In this document: one piece after another, positions 49,099 to 59,549 of the stretch | How positions within the stretch are numbered: the stretch's first letter is position 1 | Layout: each line of letters begins with the position of its first letter | Source of the DNA: Mesorhizobium loti | Lineage (GTDB): Bacteria > Pseudomonadota > Alphaproteobacteria > Rhizobiales > Rhizobiaceae | Direction of reading: 5' to 3' | Assembly (NCBI GenBank): GCA_002356515.1 | Contig: AP017605.1 | Span: 1,302,001-1,366,000, forward strand | Length of the DNA: 64,000 bases | Position numbers and translations under genes: made by a program | Notes under the pieces: generated by a model | What the model saw: only the letters and a program-made list of their open reading frames with translations | What the model was told of the DNA's origin: nothing | The model's database searches: none

Positions 49099-50061
49099 AT
49101 GGACCAGACGACGGCAACACAGGCTTCAAGGCCGCTGCCTATGGTCAGCGACCGTCATATCGACCCGCATGCCTATCCCGATGGCATCGCCTTCCTTGAC
49201 GCCCAGTACCTGCCGATGTCGCAAGCCAAGGTGTCGGTGCTGGACTGGGGGTTCCTGCATTCCGACGCCACCTATGACACGGTGCATGTCTGGGACGGCC
49301 GCTTCTTCCGCCTCGATCTGCATCTCGATCGCTTCTTCGCCGGGCTGGAAAAGCTGCGCATGGCGATCCCCTTCGACCGGGATGGCGTGGCTGAAATCCT
49401 GCACAATTGCGTGGCGCTGTCCGGCCATCGCGCCGCCTATGTCGAGATGCTGTGCACGCGCGGCGCCTCGCCGACTTTCAGCCGCGATCCGCGCCAGGCG
49501 ATCAACCGCTTCATGGCTTTCGCCGTGCCCTTCGGCTCGGTCGCCAATGCCGAGCAGTTGCAACGCGGCCTGCGCGTCGCCATCAGCGACAAGATGCGCA
49601 TCCCGCCGGCCTCGATCGATCCGGCAATCAAGAACTACCACTGGCTCGACCTGGTGCGCGGCCTTTACGATGCCTATGACCGCGGCGCCGAGACCGCGCT
49701 CCTCCTCGACTTCAACGGCAACGTCGCCGAAGGGCCAGGCTTCAACGTCTTCTGCGTCAAGGGCGGCAGACTGTCGACGCCGGCCATCGGCGTGCTGCCC
49801 GGCATCACAAGGCGCACCGTCTTCGATCTCTGTGGCGAGGAAGGTCTTGTCGCCACCGCGGCCGATGTCAGCGTCGCCGGGCTCAAGGCGGCCGACGAGG
49901 TCTTCATCACCTCAACCGCCGGCGGCATCATGCCGGTGACGGAGATCGATGGCGCGGCGATCGCCGATGGCAAGATCGGGCCTATCACCAGCCGGCTGAT
50001 GGCACTCTACTGGCAAAAGCACGGCGATCCGGCGTGGTCGTCTCAGGTGAATTACCCCTGA
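49099..50061 (+). CDS. Class IV aminotransferase (D-amino acid / (R)-amine transaminase-like)
   Basis: A 320-residue fold-type IV PLP enzyme from ATG at 49099, preceded by GAGGAGG. PLP lysine K178 is in IDPAIKNYHWLDLVRG. Other motifs are VSVLDWGFLHSDATYDTV, YVEMLCTRGASP (114-124), NVAEGPGFNVFCVKGG and STAGGIMPVTEIDG. The YVE plus RG pattern is closer to (R)-selective amine transaminases than to branched-chain or D-alanine aminotransferases, an inference from motif memory. A single gene. Confidence 0.85.
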   Translation: MDQTTATQASRPLPMVSDRHIDPHAYPDGIAFLDAQYLPMSQAKVSVLDWGFLHSDATYDTVHVWDGRFFRLDLHLDRFFAGLEKLRMAIPFDRDGVAEILHNCVALSGHRAAYVEMLCTRGASPTFSRDPRQAINRFMAFAVPFGSVANAEQLQRGLRVAISDKMRIPPASIDPAIKNYHWLDLVRGLYDAYDRGAETALLLDFNGNVAEGPGFNVFCVKGGRLSTPAIGVLPGITRRTVFDLCGEEGLVATAADVSVAGLKAADEVFITSTAGGIMPVTEIDGAAIADGKIGPITSRLMALYWQKHGDPAWSSQVNYP

Positions 50062-50133
50062 TCAAAGGGCCTCTTGTTCAAAAAGATTTCCCCTCGCCTC
50101 TGGAAAACCGCGCCATAGACCGTATATGCCCGA

Positions 50134-50153
50134 AAGCGGAGAAGCCTCCGCTT
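50134..50153. other. Hairpin between aminotransferase and SDR genes
   Basis: AAGCGGAG (50134-50141) and CTCCGCTT (50146-50153) pair perfectly around AAGC. No T run follows on the plus strand, so it is at best a weak terminator or mRNA end signal for the aminotransferase gene. Confidence 0.45.
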
Positions 50154-50193
50154 CCACCCAAAATCACGCCCGCAGGGGCAAGGATTCCACATC

Positions 50194-51033
50194 ATGACAA
50201 ACAAGGTTTGGTTCATCACCGGATCGTCGAAGGGTTTTGGCCGCGTCTGGGCCGAGGCCGCTTTGGCGCGTGGCGACCGCGTTGCCGCGACAGCCCGTGA
50301 CGCTGGCACGCTCGCCGATCTGGTCGAGAAGTATGGCGACAACATCGCCGCGATAAAGCTCGACGTCACCGACAAGAAAGCCGTCGATGCCGCTGTCGCA
50401 GAGGCGCACAAGCGTTTTGGCCGGCTCGACGTCGTCATCAACAATGCCGGTTACGGCCATTTCGGCGCCATCGAGGAAGTCAGCGAGCAGGAAGCCCGCG
50501 ACCAGATCGAAACCAATGTCTTCGGCGCGCTCTGGGTCACCCAGGCCGTGCTGCCGATCATGCGCGCCCAGCGGTCCGGCCACATCATCCAGATATCGTC
50601 GATCGGCGGCGTCAACGCCTTTGCCTCGCTCGGCCTCTACCACGCCTCGAAATGGGCGCTGGAAGCCTTCAGCCAGTCGCTCAGTATCGAGGTGGCGGAA
50701 TTCGGCATCCATGTCACGCTGGTCGAGCCCGGTGGCTTCTCCACCGACTGGTCCGGCGCCTCCGCCAAGGTGTCCAAGCCGATCGAGGCCTATGCGCCCG
50801 CCCGCGCCAAGATGGCCGAGCGCCGCGCCAACTCGGTCGCCGGCGATCCCGAAGCCACCGGCCCGGCAATGCTGGCCATCGTCGACGCCGCCGAGCCGCC
50901 GCTCAGAGTGTTCTTCGGTGACGGCGGCCTGCCGATGATCCGCCAGGAATACGCCAACCGCCTCGCCACCTGGGACAAATGGGACCACGTGTCGGTCATG
51001 GCGCAAGGCGCCAGGAAGAACCGCAAGGGCTGA
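50194..51033 (+). CDS. SDR-family oxidoreductase
   Basis: A 279-residue classical SDR: WFITGSSKGFGRVWAEAAL (cofactor loop), DVVINNAGYGHFGAIEE, QISSIGGVNAFASLGLYHASKWALEAF (catalytic Ser, YxxxK, split as IQISSIGGVNAFASLGLYH and ASKWALEAF) and VEPGGFSTDW. It resembles the YusZ/retinol-dehydrogenase-like SDRs; substrate unknown. It is transcribed toward the MOSC gene (convergent). Confidence 0.9.
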   Translation: MTNKVWFITGSSKGFGRVWAEAALARGDRVAATARDAGTLADLVEKYGDNIAAIKLDVTDKKAVDAAVAEAHKRFGRLDVVINNAGYGHFGAIEEVSEQEARDQIETNVFGALWVTQAVLPIMRAQRSGHIIQISSIGGVNAFASLGLYHASKWALEAFSQSLSIEVAEFGIHVTLVEPGGFSTDWSGASAKVSKPIEAYAPARAKMAERRANSVAGDPEATGPAMLAIVDAAEPPLRVFFGDGGLPMIRQEYANRLATWDKWDHVSVMAQGARKNRKG

Positions 51034-51098
51034 GGCCGGCGCTTCTGCTACGCCGTTCATCGGCGGCGTAGCCCTTCGGCCACGATGAGAACGCGCGG

Positions 51099-51737
51099 CT
51101 ATGCCTGATAAATCCACTGCTCCGGCACCCGCGCCGAAATCTCTTCGCCGGCCCTGATCGTTCCCGGCTTCTCGACCCAGGCGACCACGCCACGCAGCCG
51201 TTTGGCCACTTTCGGAAACAGCAGCGCGCCGGCTTCGATATCGGCCATTCCCGCATTTTCGGCGATCGATCGCCCGGCGATGCGGCATGGTCCGTTCTGG
51301 GCGTCGACCTTCAGGGTCACGCCATCCTTGAAGAACAGCAGCGTGCCGGCCGGCAGCATCGACAGATGCGGCACGCCTTCGATCACCAGATTGGCGCCGA
51401 TCCATTCCGGCTTGATTTGGGGAAGGCCCATCCGCTCGGCGACGATGGCCAGTTCGTCGGCAGCCACGATCGATAGCTGCCGCTCATTGCGCATTTCGGT
51501 GCCGCGCGGATACCAGGGTTCGCGCCCGCCTGAGCGCCGTGTCGATCCGGCGTGGAAATCGCCCAAAATGCCGTCGAAGCCGAGCCGCAACTCCTCCACC
51601 GGTTTTGTCTGAAAATGATCCGCTGGCGCGACATAGAGCGCTGCCGCGAGGGCGGAGAGCTTCTTGGCAGGGATGATTTCGACCGGTTTCTCGGCCTCGG
51701 GGAAGAGATCCAGCATGGCGTTCCGTCCTTGAATCAT
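51099..51737 (-). CDS. MOSC-domain protein
   Basis: A protein of about 205-212 residues with a MOSC domain (KPVEELRLGFDGILGDFHAG, RNERQLSIVAADELA, IGANLVIEGVPHLSMLPAGTL, and the cysteine in NGPCRIAGRSI). MOSC proteins bind molybdenum cofactor or carry sulphur to substrates. ATG at 51737 overlaps the TetR stop (ATGA); ATG at 51716 (MLDLFPEAEKPVEIIP), with AAGGA 10 bases upstream, is equally plausible. Co-transcribed with the TetR regulator. Confidence 0.85.
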   Translation of the reverse strand: MIQGRNAMLDLFPEAEKPVEIIPAKKLSALAAALYVAPADHFQTKPVEELRLGFDGILGDFHAGSTRRSGGREPWYPRGTEMRNERQLSIVAADELAIVAERMGLPQIKPEWIGANLVIEGVPHLSMLPAGTLLFFKDGVTLKVDAQNGPCRIAGRSIAENAGMADIEAGALLFPKVAKRLRGVVAWVEKPGTIRAGEEISARVPEQWIYQA

Positions 51738-52363
51738 GCTTCCCGTTTTTGCTCTTCGGCCGGCAAGGCCGCAAGAGCGGTTTGGGCCAAAAGGCGCAAC
51801 TCTTCGACCGATGCACCGTCCCGCGCCTGGATCGACATGCCGTTCATGACGCCGGCGATATATTTGGCGAAGCTTTCGACGGAGAAGCCTTCCGGCAGAT
51901 CGCCCGCCGCTTGGCCTTTGGCCAGCCGCTCCGCGATCGCCGCCTCACTCGCCTTGCGATAGGCCTTGAGTTCATCCGCAATGGCTTGCGCCTGCGGCGA
52001 GGCCGCCAGGGCACCGCTGACGAAAAGGCAGCCACCGGGCTTGCCGGGCCTGGGATAGGCCTCCGCCGCGCCCAGCAGCAGCCGCCGGATCGCCTCCCGT
52101 GTCGAGACCGCCGCGCTCAGCGCCTCCAGCGCAAAGCCGATCTCCGTCTCATGGTAGCGCGTCAGCGCCTTGCGAAACAAAGTCTCCTTGTCGGTGAAGG
52201 CGTTGTAGATCTGCGGCGGCGTCAGCCCCATCGCCTCGCGCAGCATGGCCAGTGACGTCGCCTCATAGCCATGCTCCCAAAACAGATGCATCGCCGCATC
52301 CAGCGCACGGTCCGGATCGAACGCACGCGGCCGACCACCCCTAGCCTTTTCCAAATTATCCAT
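51734..52363 (-). CDS. TetR-family transcriptional regulator
   Basis: A 209-residue TetR regulator (MDNLEKARGGRPRAFDPDRAL). The HTH is ALDAAMHLFWEHGYEATSLA followed by MLREAMGLTPPQIYNAF; the C-terminal domain contains KPGGCLFVSGALAAS, typical of the group controlling oxidoreductases. It is divergent from the tautomerase gene, and direct repeats flank the promoter between them. Likely autoregulated and controlling both directions (inference). Confidence 0.92.
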   Translation of the reverse strand: MDNLEKARGGRPRAFDPDRALDAAMHLFWEHGYEATSLAMLREAMGLTPPQIYNAFTDKETLFRKALTRYHETEIGFALEALSAAVSTREAIRRLLLGAAEAYPRPGKPGGCLFVSGALAASPQAQAIADELKAYRKASEAAIAERLAKGQAAGDLPEGFSVESFAKYIAGVMNGMSIQARDGASVEELRLLAQTALAALPAEEQKREA

Positions 52364-52368
52364 AGTGA

Positions 52369-52425
52369 TCGATACGAAACCCGTTGACTTGCTCGCTCCG
52401 CATAACGTAACAATTGATACGAAAC
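52369..52425. promoter_or_regulatory. Direct repeats flanking a promoter between tetR and tautomerase
   Basis: TCGATACGAAAC (52369-52380) and TTGATACGAAAC (52414-52425) are direct repeats 45 bp apart, 11 of 12 identical. Between them lies TTGACT (52384-52389) and, 18 bases on, TAACAA, a plausible plus-strand promoter. The repeats are candidate binding sites for the TetR protein, although TetR sites are more often palindromic. Confidence 0.5.
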
Positions 52426-52488
52426 ATGGCAAGCCGGAAGAAGATGCTTCCGGCAAGGCCGTGCAGCCCGAGGACAAGGAGAGACCAA

Positions 52489-52911
52489 ATGCCCATCACC
52501 GTAACCGCGCCGGAAGGCGTCCTGACCGAGGCCGGAGAGCGCGAGATCCTGCCACGCCTCAGCGCCGCCCTCATCGAAGCGTCCGGCGCCACCGGCAATT
52601 CGTTCTTTAACGCGATTGTCGGCGGCACGGTCCACATCCTGCCGTCCCGCCACATCTATGCCGGCGGCGCCAATCGGCCCGTCGTCATGGTCGAGTTGAA
52701 ATTGCCCAATATCGGCCTTGGTTCTGTCGAGGCCCGCCAGGCCTTCATCACCACGGCCGCCGGGATTGTCGCCGAACTCTGCGTGCCCGAGCACAGGCCC
52801 GAAAACACCTGGATCAACATCGTCAACGCGCCCGACGGCGGCTGGGGCATCGGCGACAGGCAATTTACCGGCGATGCGCTCATTGCCGCCGCCACCGCCG
52901 CCGCGCACTGA
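52489..52911 (+). CDS. Tautomerase-superfamily protein
   Basis: A 140-residue protein starting MPITVTAPEGVLTEAGEREI; removal of Met would leave the N-terminal proline that acts as the base in this superfamily. Further features are LSAALIEASGATGN, VMVELKLPNIGLGS and ENTWINIVNAPDGGWGIGD. It is preceded by AGGACAAGGAGAG. Single-domain and similar to 4-oxalocrotonate tautomerase/MIF-like proteins; substrate unknown. It is probably co-transcribed with the VOC gene 18 bp downstream. Confidence 0.85.
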   Translation: MPITVTAPEGVLTEAGEREILPRLSAALIEASGATGNSFFNAIVGGTVHILPSRHIYAGGANRPVVMVELKLPNIGLGSVEARQAFITTAAGIVAELCVPEHRPENTWINIVNAPDGGWGIGDRQFTGDALIAAATAAAH

Positions 52912-52929
52912 TCTGACAGGGAAGATGTG

Positions 52930-53328
52930 ATGCGGCTTTCCCCTTCGCTGTTCTTCACCACCAATTGCGAGCCTGCACTGGCCTTCTACGAACAATGCGG
53001 CCTCGGCCGGGCAACGATCCTGCTGCGTTGGGGTGACAACAACATGCCGGTGCGCACCGAAGCCATGCGCGGAAAAATCCTGCATGCGCGCTTCGAAGGC
53101 CCGGGAGTGCTGTTCCATGCCTCCGACAATGACGATGCGGAGCCGATGAAAGGCTCCGCCATGATGCTGGAATTCGACGACCCGGCCGCCATGCGTGAAC
53201 TCTTCGCCCGCATGGCTGCCGGCGGCCGCATCACCGTGCCCCTGGCGCGGCAATATTGGGGGAGCAGCTTCGGCATGCTGGTCGACGCCTATGGCGTGCA
53301 GTGGATGTTCAGTGGCCCCACTGAATGA
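52930..53328 (+). CDS. VOC-family (glyoxalase/PhnB-like) protein
   Basis: A 132-residue protein with the VOC beta-alpha-beta pattern: SLFFTTNCEPALAFYEQCGLG, ILHARFEGPGVLFHASDND, MMLEFDDPAAMRELFARMAA and the ending SSFGMLVDAYGVQWMFSG. PhnB-like proteins with this pattern have no settled function. It follows the tautomerase gene with 18 bp between. Confidence 0.85.
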   Translation: MRLSPSLFFTTNCEPALAFYEQCGLGRATILLRWGDNNMPVRTEAMRGKILHARFEGPGVLFHASDNDDAEPMKGSAMMLEFDDPAAMRELFARMAAGGRITVPLARQYWGSSFGMLVDAYGVQWMFSGPTE

Positions 53329-53351
53329 AGCATCGCACTGCCTTTTCTCGG

Positions 53352-53765
53352 CTATTTCTCGCGAGACCAGATCGCGCAATAGAACTTTTCGCCTGTGCTC
53401 GGATTTCGGAAGGTCTTGATTTGCGTTCTGGGCATATCAACAGAGCGAGCGAACTTCTCTGCCTCGGCAATCCGCGCAGCGTCGCCGGCCTCAAACTGCC
53501 AAAACGGCTTGGGAAGCCTTGACTTCACATACTCCAGCTTGACGACAATGAGCAGTCCTCGGCCGAGTTTGCAATCTATCGACGTTGGCCGCATGCCGGC
53601 CTTGTCCATCCGTCTAGCTTCGCGGACAGCAGCGTCAACGCTTTGCCATCTATCGCCGGATTTGGCCCTCGCAGTCGTTGTCCCAATGAACGGCAGCACC
53701 AACGAACAGGCGGCGGCCAACACCAAAGCCCTGGTGCCGATAACCCTTGCACGACAAGCTTTCAT
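53352..53765 (-). CDS. Secreted or membrane-anchored hypothetical protein
   Basis: A 137-residue protein from ATG at 53765 (MKACRARVIGTRALVLAAAC, then SLVLPFIGTTTARA), with a probable signal peptide. The mature part is basic (KSGDRWQSVDAAVREARRMD, LPKPFWQFEAGDAARIAEAE) with no motif I recognise. It is convergent with the VOC gene (23 bp between stops). GC content is somewhat lower than its neighbours by eye. An in-frame start at 53885 has no signal peptide and seems wrong. Confidence 0.6.
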   Translation of the reverse strand: MKACRARVIGTRALVLAAACSLVLPFIGTTTARAKSGDRWQSVDAAVREARRMDKAGMRPTSIDCKLGRGLLIVVKLEYVKSRLPKPFWQFEAGDAARIAEAEKFARSVDMPRTQIKTFRNPSTGEKFYCAIWSREK

Positions 53766-53999
53766 CCCCCAAACCCCTCTCCGATGGAGCCTCCATCCTT
53801 GCATTGATGTTGCCCCGAAGGCCAGCGCACCGCTGCGGCAGGATCGTACGACATGCCATCGCGGCAACTGCCAGCAAGCGTTCAAAGCCCTTGCTAGGCA
53901 AATATTCGATCACGACCTTCTTACTGGAAACGCCCGCCGCGCCGCATTGCCGCCGCGTCGGATCGCTTTCATGGTGGCGAGACACCGTGGAGGTTTCTC

Positions 54000-54566
54000 A
54001 TGCGACCGGCGACGGCAATCGCGCTGCTTTGGCTCGTCTGGATGGTCACCTGGATTGCGGCCGCCGTATGGGCTGATCCGGCTCAAAAACGCGCCACCAT
54101 CGGCGCGGAGGTCCGCTATCGCATCTTCTGGCTGGCCGGCACCGTCCTGCTGTTCGTCCCGGCGCACGGCTACGAAGGCAGGCTGAGATTGTGGACTCCG
54201 ACCCTGGCCGAGGCCTGGGTTTGCATCGCCCTGATCGCCATCGGCCTCATCTTCTCGTGGTGGGCACGCATCCATCTGGGCAGGCTGTGGTCGGCCTCGG
54301 TCACCGCGAAGGCAGACCACCGTGTGGTCGATACAGGCCCCTATGGGCTGGTCCGGCATCCGATCTACACAGGATTGCTGCTGGCGCTTCTTGCCACCAT
54401 GGCGGCGAAAGGCACTGTCTGGGGCATTGCAGGTGTCGCACTGCTCACCATCGGCATCGTCATCAAGGCAAAGCTCGAGGAACGTTTCCTGCGCGGCGAA
54501 CTTGGCCCTGCCTATGACGATTACGCGCGGCGGGTGCCGATGCTGGTTCCCTTTACGCCGGCCTGA
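54000..54566 (+). CDS. Isoprenylcysteine carboxyl methyltransferase (ICMT)-like membrane protein
   Basis: A 188-residue protein with four or five membrane segments. The ICMT/PEMT signature is TGPYGLVRHPIYTGLLLALL and the ending KAKLEERFLRGELGPAYDDYARRVPMLVPF. Bacterial members are SAM-dependent methyltransferases of unknown substrate. Start ATG 54000 follows GTGGAGG with a 7-base spacing. It is convergent with the GFA gene. Confidence 0.88.
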   Translation: MRPATAIALLWLVWMVTWIAAAVWADPAQKRATIGAEVRYRIFWLAGTVLLFVPAHGYEGRLRLWTPTLAEAWVCIALIAIGLIFSWWARIHLGRLWSASVTAKADHRVVDTGPYGLVRHPIYTGLLLALLATMAAKGTVWGIAGVALLTIGIVIKAKLEERFLRGELGPAYDDYARRVPMLVPFTPA

Positions 54567-54593
54567 CACGGCAAGGCGCGTTGGAACGTCGGC

Positions 54594-55010
54594 TCAGCCC
54601 GATTTTCTCGCCCCGCTGCCTTGCCGAAAATGGTCGACGGCACCGTCAATTTGAACCCAATCATGTTTCGACTGTTCGAAGACCGAGCGGACAGGAGGCG
54701 GGTAGTTCGGGTCCGCCAGCGCGCCGACGGCGACGCCGATCATCGACGGCAGCCTGTCGGCTTTCCAATAGACCGTCGAGCCGCAGTTGGAACAAAAGTA
54801 GTTGTGCACCTTGCCGCCGCTCGCCGCCTCACGGGTGAATTCCTTCGCGGTTCCAGAGATGGCGACGGCGTCGGCAGGATAAAAGGCACCGACGCCGAAG
54901 GGTGAGCCGGTTCTGCGCTGGCAGTCGAGACAATGGCAGGCGACAACCAGTTTTGATGGTTCTTGAAGCGTCAGCGTGATAGCGCCGCAACTGCATCGGG
55001 CATCAACCAT
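54594..55010 (-). CDS. GFA-family (CENP-V/GFA domain) zinc protein
   Basis: A 138-residue protein with all the zinc cysteines of the glutathione-dependent formaldehyde-activating family: C6 and C8 (CSCG), C25, C27, C30 (CHCLDCQRRTGSPF) and C73, C76 (FCSNCGS). GFA proteins form S-hydroxymethyl-glutathione or have other, unknown roles. Single gene; the gap to the ketosynthase gene (55011-55179) holds nothing recognised. Confidence 0.9.
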   Translation of the reverse strand: MVDARCSCGAITLTLQEPSKLVVACHCLDCQRRTGSPFGVGAFYPADAVAISGTAKEFTREAASGGKVHNYFCSNCGSTVYWKADRLPSMIGVAVGALADPNYPPPVRSVFEQSKHDWVQIDGAVDHFRQGSGARKSG

Positions 55011-55179
55011 TGGAAACTCTCCTTTCTGAAACGAGATCGCATCGATTCAAGCCGAGCCCCGACACGGGCCGTGTCGAGGGTCAGGTCAGGCTGAATGGGA
55101 GTGGAAAACGGGCGCGAAGCGGCCGAACTGCGGACGAAAGTCTGAATGGCCTTTCAGGCCAGCGTCACCGCGACATCGC

Positions 55180-56301
55180 TTAGAGCATTCGGATAAGCGC
55201 GCCGCCTATCGAATACCCCGCGCCAAAGGCGCAGATCAAGCCGAAATCGCCAGGTTTCATGTCGGCATGGTTCTCCGACAGTGCGACGATGGCGCCAGCA
55301 CCCGCCGTGTTGCCGAGCCGCTCCAGCACCATCGGCGCACGGTCGTGATCGACATCGTGGCCGAAGGACAGTTTGAGGATCATCGCATTCATGCGCGCAT
55401 TGGCCTGATGCAGCCAGAAGCGCCGGACGGCCTGAGGGGTCAGCCCGTGCTCGGCCAGGAACTCAACGATGAATTTCTGGCCGGCGACGGTGACTTCCTT
55501 GAACACCTTGTTGCCTACCTGCTTGATCAGATTGCCTTCGAGATTGATCATGTAGGGATCATCCTGGGCGGTGCGGGTGTGGTAGCCGAGATTGGTGCGG
55601 ATGTTGTTCGACATCTGCGTCCACAGGCGGGTGTCCAACACCTCGAAACGCCCCGGCCGCTTGTCGCCCTGGGCAAGTCCCTCCACCACCATCGACACCG
55701 AGGCGTCGCCGAAGATGAAATGCGTCTGCCGGTCGCGGAAATTGAGATGGCCGGTGATGATTTCCGGCGTCGTCACCAGGATGCGCTTGTGCGCGCCCGA
55801 GCGCACCAGATTGACCGCCATGTGCAGCGCAGCCGCCGCGGACGAACAACCGAGCCCCATGTCGAAGCCCGCGCCCTTTGTCCCCAACGCCTCCTGCATT
55901 TCGATGGCGATCGCCGGATAGGGTCGCTGGTGATGCGAGGCCGAGCAGATGATCAGGTCGATCTGGGACGGTTCAAGCCCGGCATGGTCGAGCGCCTTCC
56001 TGGCCGAGGCGATGCCGAATTCCGCCTCCAGCGACAGCGCATCATCCGGCCGCGCCGGAATGCGCGGCGTCATGCGGGTCGGATCGAGAATGCCTTCGCG
56101 CTCGATGACATGGCGGGATTTCACGCCCGAGGCATGGACGATGAAGTCGCTGTCGGATTTCTGCAGCAAGGGCTCGTCGGTGCCCTGGCGCCGCGCATTC
56201 TCGGTGTCGACCCAGCTGTTGAAGCTCTCGACCAGTTCTTCATTCGTGATGACAGCTTCAGGAATTTCAGCGCCGATGCCGCTGATGATGACGCGATGCA
56301 T
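55180..56301 (-). CDS. Beta-ketoacyl-ACP synthase III-like enzyme (FabH family)
   Basis: A 373-residue thiolase-fold condensing enzyme. The catalytic triad is C152 (GLGCSSAAAALH), H298 (WLHQANARMN) and N331 (RLGNTAGAGA). It is about 55 residues longer than E. coli FabH; the extra length is mainly in the 30-80 region (SWVDTENARRQGTDEPLLQK, HVIEREGILDPTRMTPRIPA). Such long FabH-like enzymes exist in rhizobia and pseudomonads and may use medium-chain acyl-CoA rather than acetyl-CoA (family inference). A single gene, not in a fatty-acid operon. Confidence 0.88.
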   Translation of the reverse strand: MHRVIISGIGAEIPEAVITNEELVESFNSWVDTENARRQGTDEPLLQKSDSDFIVHASGVKSRHVIEREGILDPTRMTPRIPARPDDALSLEAEFGIASARKALDHAGLEPSQIDLIICSASHHQRPYPAIAIEMQEALGTKGAGFDMGLGCSSAAAALHMAVNLVRSGAHKRILVTTPEIITGHLNFRDRQTHFIFGDASVSMVVEGLAQGDKRPGRFEVLDTRLWTQMSNNIRTNLGYHTRTAQDDPYMINLEGNLIKQVGNKVFKEVTVAGQKFIVEFLAEHGLTPQAVRRFWLHQANARMNAMILKLSFGHDVDHDRAPMVLERLGNTAGAGAIVALSENHADMKPGDFGLICAFGAGYSIGGALIRML

Positions 56302-56430
56302 GTTTCAGTCTGTCCCATCCGCAGCGTTGCGGCTTCATGTGGGCGCCGAAACGCTTCGGCGCAACACTTTTCTCATCCGGCCGGTTTACGCCGGCTTAAA
56401 CCAAAGGTTTTGGCCGGCTTGAATCCGATC

Positions 56431-56769
56431 TCACCAGGCGCACAGCTTGGTGTTGGTCTGCGGGTTGTTCCAGCAGGCGCCGTCGTCGCGGCTGCGCACA
56501 AACTGTCCCGGCAACGGCACGTTGCGGCGGCCGAGATTGACATAGCCATAGGCAAAGCCCGGCCCGTCGATCTCCAGCACATAGGTCGGGTAACCCGGCG
56601 CCGAGATGCGGAAGCTGCCGGCATCGTCGATCGCGCGATAGCTGCACGAGAAATAGCCGTCATCCGTGGTGAAGCAGCGCGCCCGCTTGGCTTCCGCCGA
56701 AACCGAGAACGCCAGAAGTGCGGCCGCGCACACGCCGCCGCCATAGAGCAACCTTTTCAAACTCATCAT
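56431..56769 (-). CDS. Small secreted Cys-containing protein
   Basis: A 112-residue protein from ATG at 56769 (MMSLKRLLYGGGVCAAALLAFSVSAEA, a signal peptide; Shine-Dalgarno AGGGGGAA). The mature part KRARCFTTDDGYFSCSYRAI contains four cysteines (RCFT, SCSY, ACWN, LCAW) that may form two disulphides, and ends TNTKLCAW. The family is not one I can name; periplasmic or surface location is likely. Confidence 0.72.
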   Translation of the reverse strand: MMSLKRLLYGGGVCAAALLAFSVSAEAKRARCFTTDDGYFSCSYRAIDDAGSFRISAPGYPTYVLEIDGPGFAYGYVNLGRRNVPLPGQFVRSRDDGACWNNPQTNTKLCAW

Positions 56770-56876
56770 TTCCCCCTGCCACGCGGCCATCATAGCCCCA
56801 CGCGATGAATTGGGCATGACGGCGAAACGGGGTCAAGCCGCCGCAAAGGGCCGCACACAAAGTGGGTAATTCTTTC

Positions 56877-57647
56877 CTAGCCTGCCCGCTTGGCGACGAT
56901 GAAGATGCGCGGGAAGCGGAGCAGCACCTTGCCGTTGGCGGTCTTCGGATAAGCCTTGGCAATCTTTGCGGTGTAGCTGTCGAGGAAGATTTTGCGCTCG
57001 TCGGCATCGAGCAGATCAAGGAACGGCTTCAGCCCCGTTGACTTCACCCATTCGACGATCGCCTCGGCATCGGCCAGCGGATGGTTGTAGACGGTATGCC
57101 AGATGTCGAGCCGGTCGGAGAGCGGCGACAAGAGGTCATAGTAGAACGACACCGGCGGCAGCGGCGCGCGCGCCGCATCCTTGATCTTCGCCGCGAACGG
57201 CACTTCTGCCGCTGTTTCCCGCATCAGCCGATGCGAATCCTCAGCCATATTGTCCGGCATCTGGATGGCGAGCGCGCCACCAGGGGCGAGAAAGCCCATC
57301 AGCCGCTGGAAGACTGCCGGATGCTCGGGCAGCCACTGGAACACCGCGTTGGCGAAGATCACATTGACCGGCTCGGCCGGCTGCCATGTCGATGCATCGG
57401 CAAGATCGAAGCTGACATTGGGCAGGCGCGCCCTCGCCTTCTCGATCATGTCGGGCGAGGTGTCGAAGCCGCTCACCTGCGCATCCGGCCAGCGCTCTAC
57501 CAGAAGCTCGGTCGAGTTGCCGGGCCCGCAACCTATGTCGACGACCCGGCGCGGAAAATCGACCGGCACTTGCGCTGCGAGATCACGCGCCGGCCGCGTG
57601 CGCTCGTCCTCGAATTTCAGATATTGGGCGGCGGACCAGTCAGCCAT
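56877..57647 (-). CDS. tam: Trans-aconitate 2-methyltransferase
   Basis: Tam methylates trans-aconitate, an inhibitor of the citric acid cycle formed from cis-aconitate. The 256-residue class I methyltransferase starts [20 protein letters not shown], the hallmark of the family, then has [46 protein letters not shown] and FYYDLLSPL. Single gene. Confidence 0.95.
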   Translation of the reverse strand: MADWSAAQYLKFEDERTRPARDLAAQVPVDFPRRVVDIGCGPGNSTELLVERWPDAQVSGFDTSPDMIEKARARLPNVSFDLADASTWQPAEPVNVIFANAVFQWLPEHPAVFQRLMGFLAPGGALAIQMPDNMAEDSHRLMRETAAEVPFAAKIKDAARAPLPPVSFYYDLLSPLSDRLDIWHTVYNHPLADAEAIVEWVKSTGLKPFLDLLDADERKIFLDSYTAKIAKAYPKTANGKVLLRFPRIFIVAKRAG

Positions 57648-57694
57648 TTGAACTCCTCATATCGCCTTGAGAATTCGCCGCCCCGGTTTGTCCC

Positions 57695-59344
<1,650 letters not shown>

Positions 59345-59549
59345 GCGCGCTTTTCCCTGAAAACTGACTGGATTGTCGAATTGAATGGAGGTTGGCCGCT
59401 ATGTAGGCGATGCGGCGGCGAACGGCAATCGCTTTTGCCAGATCAAGCCGAACACACGGACAAGTGTGCGCCGACCGCCGAAGTTTTCCACCGGTCGCGA
59501 GGCACGTTGAAATCTCTGGTTAACCCTTCCGCGTCAAAACAGGATCGGG

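Noticed and set aside
50134..50153. Intrinsic terminator after the aminotransferase gene
   Set aside because: The stem is perfect but no T run follows on either strand.
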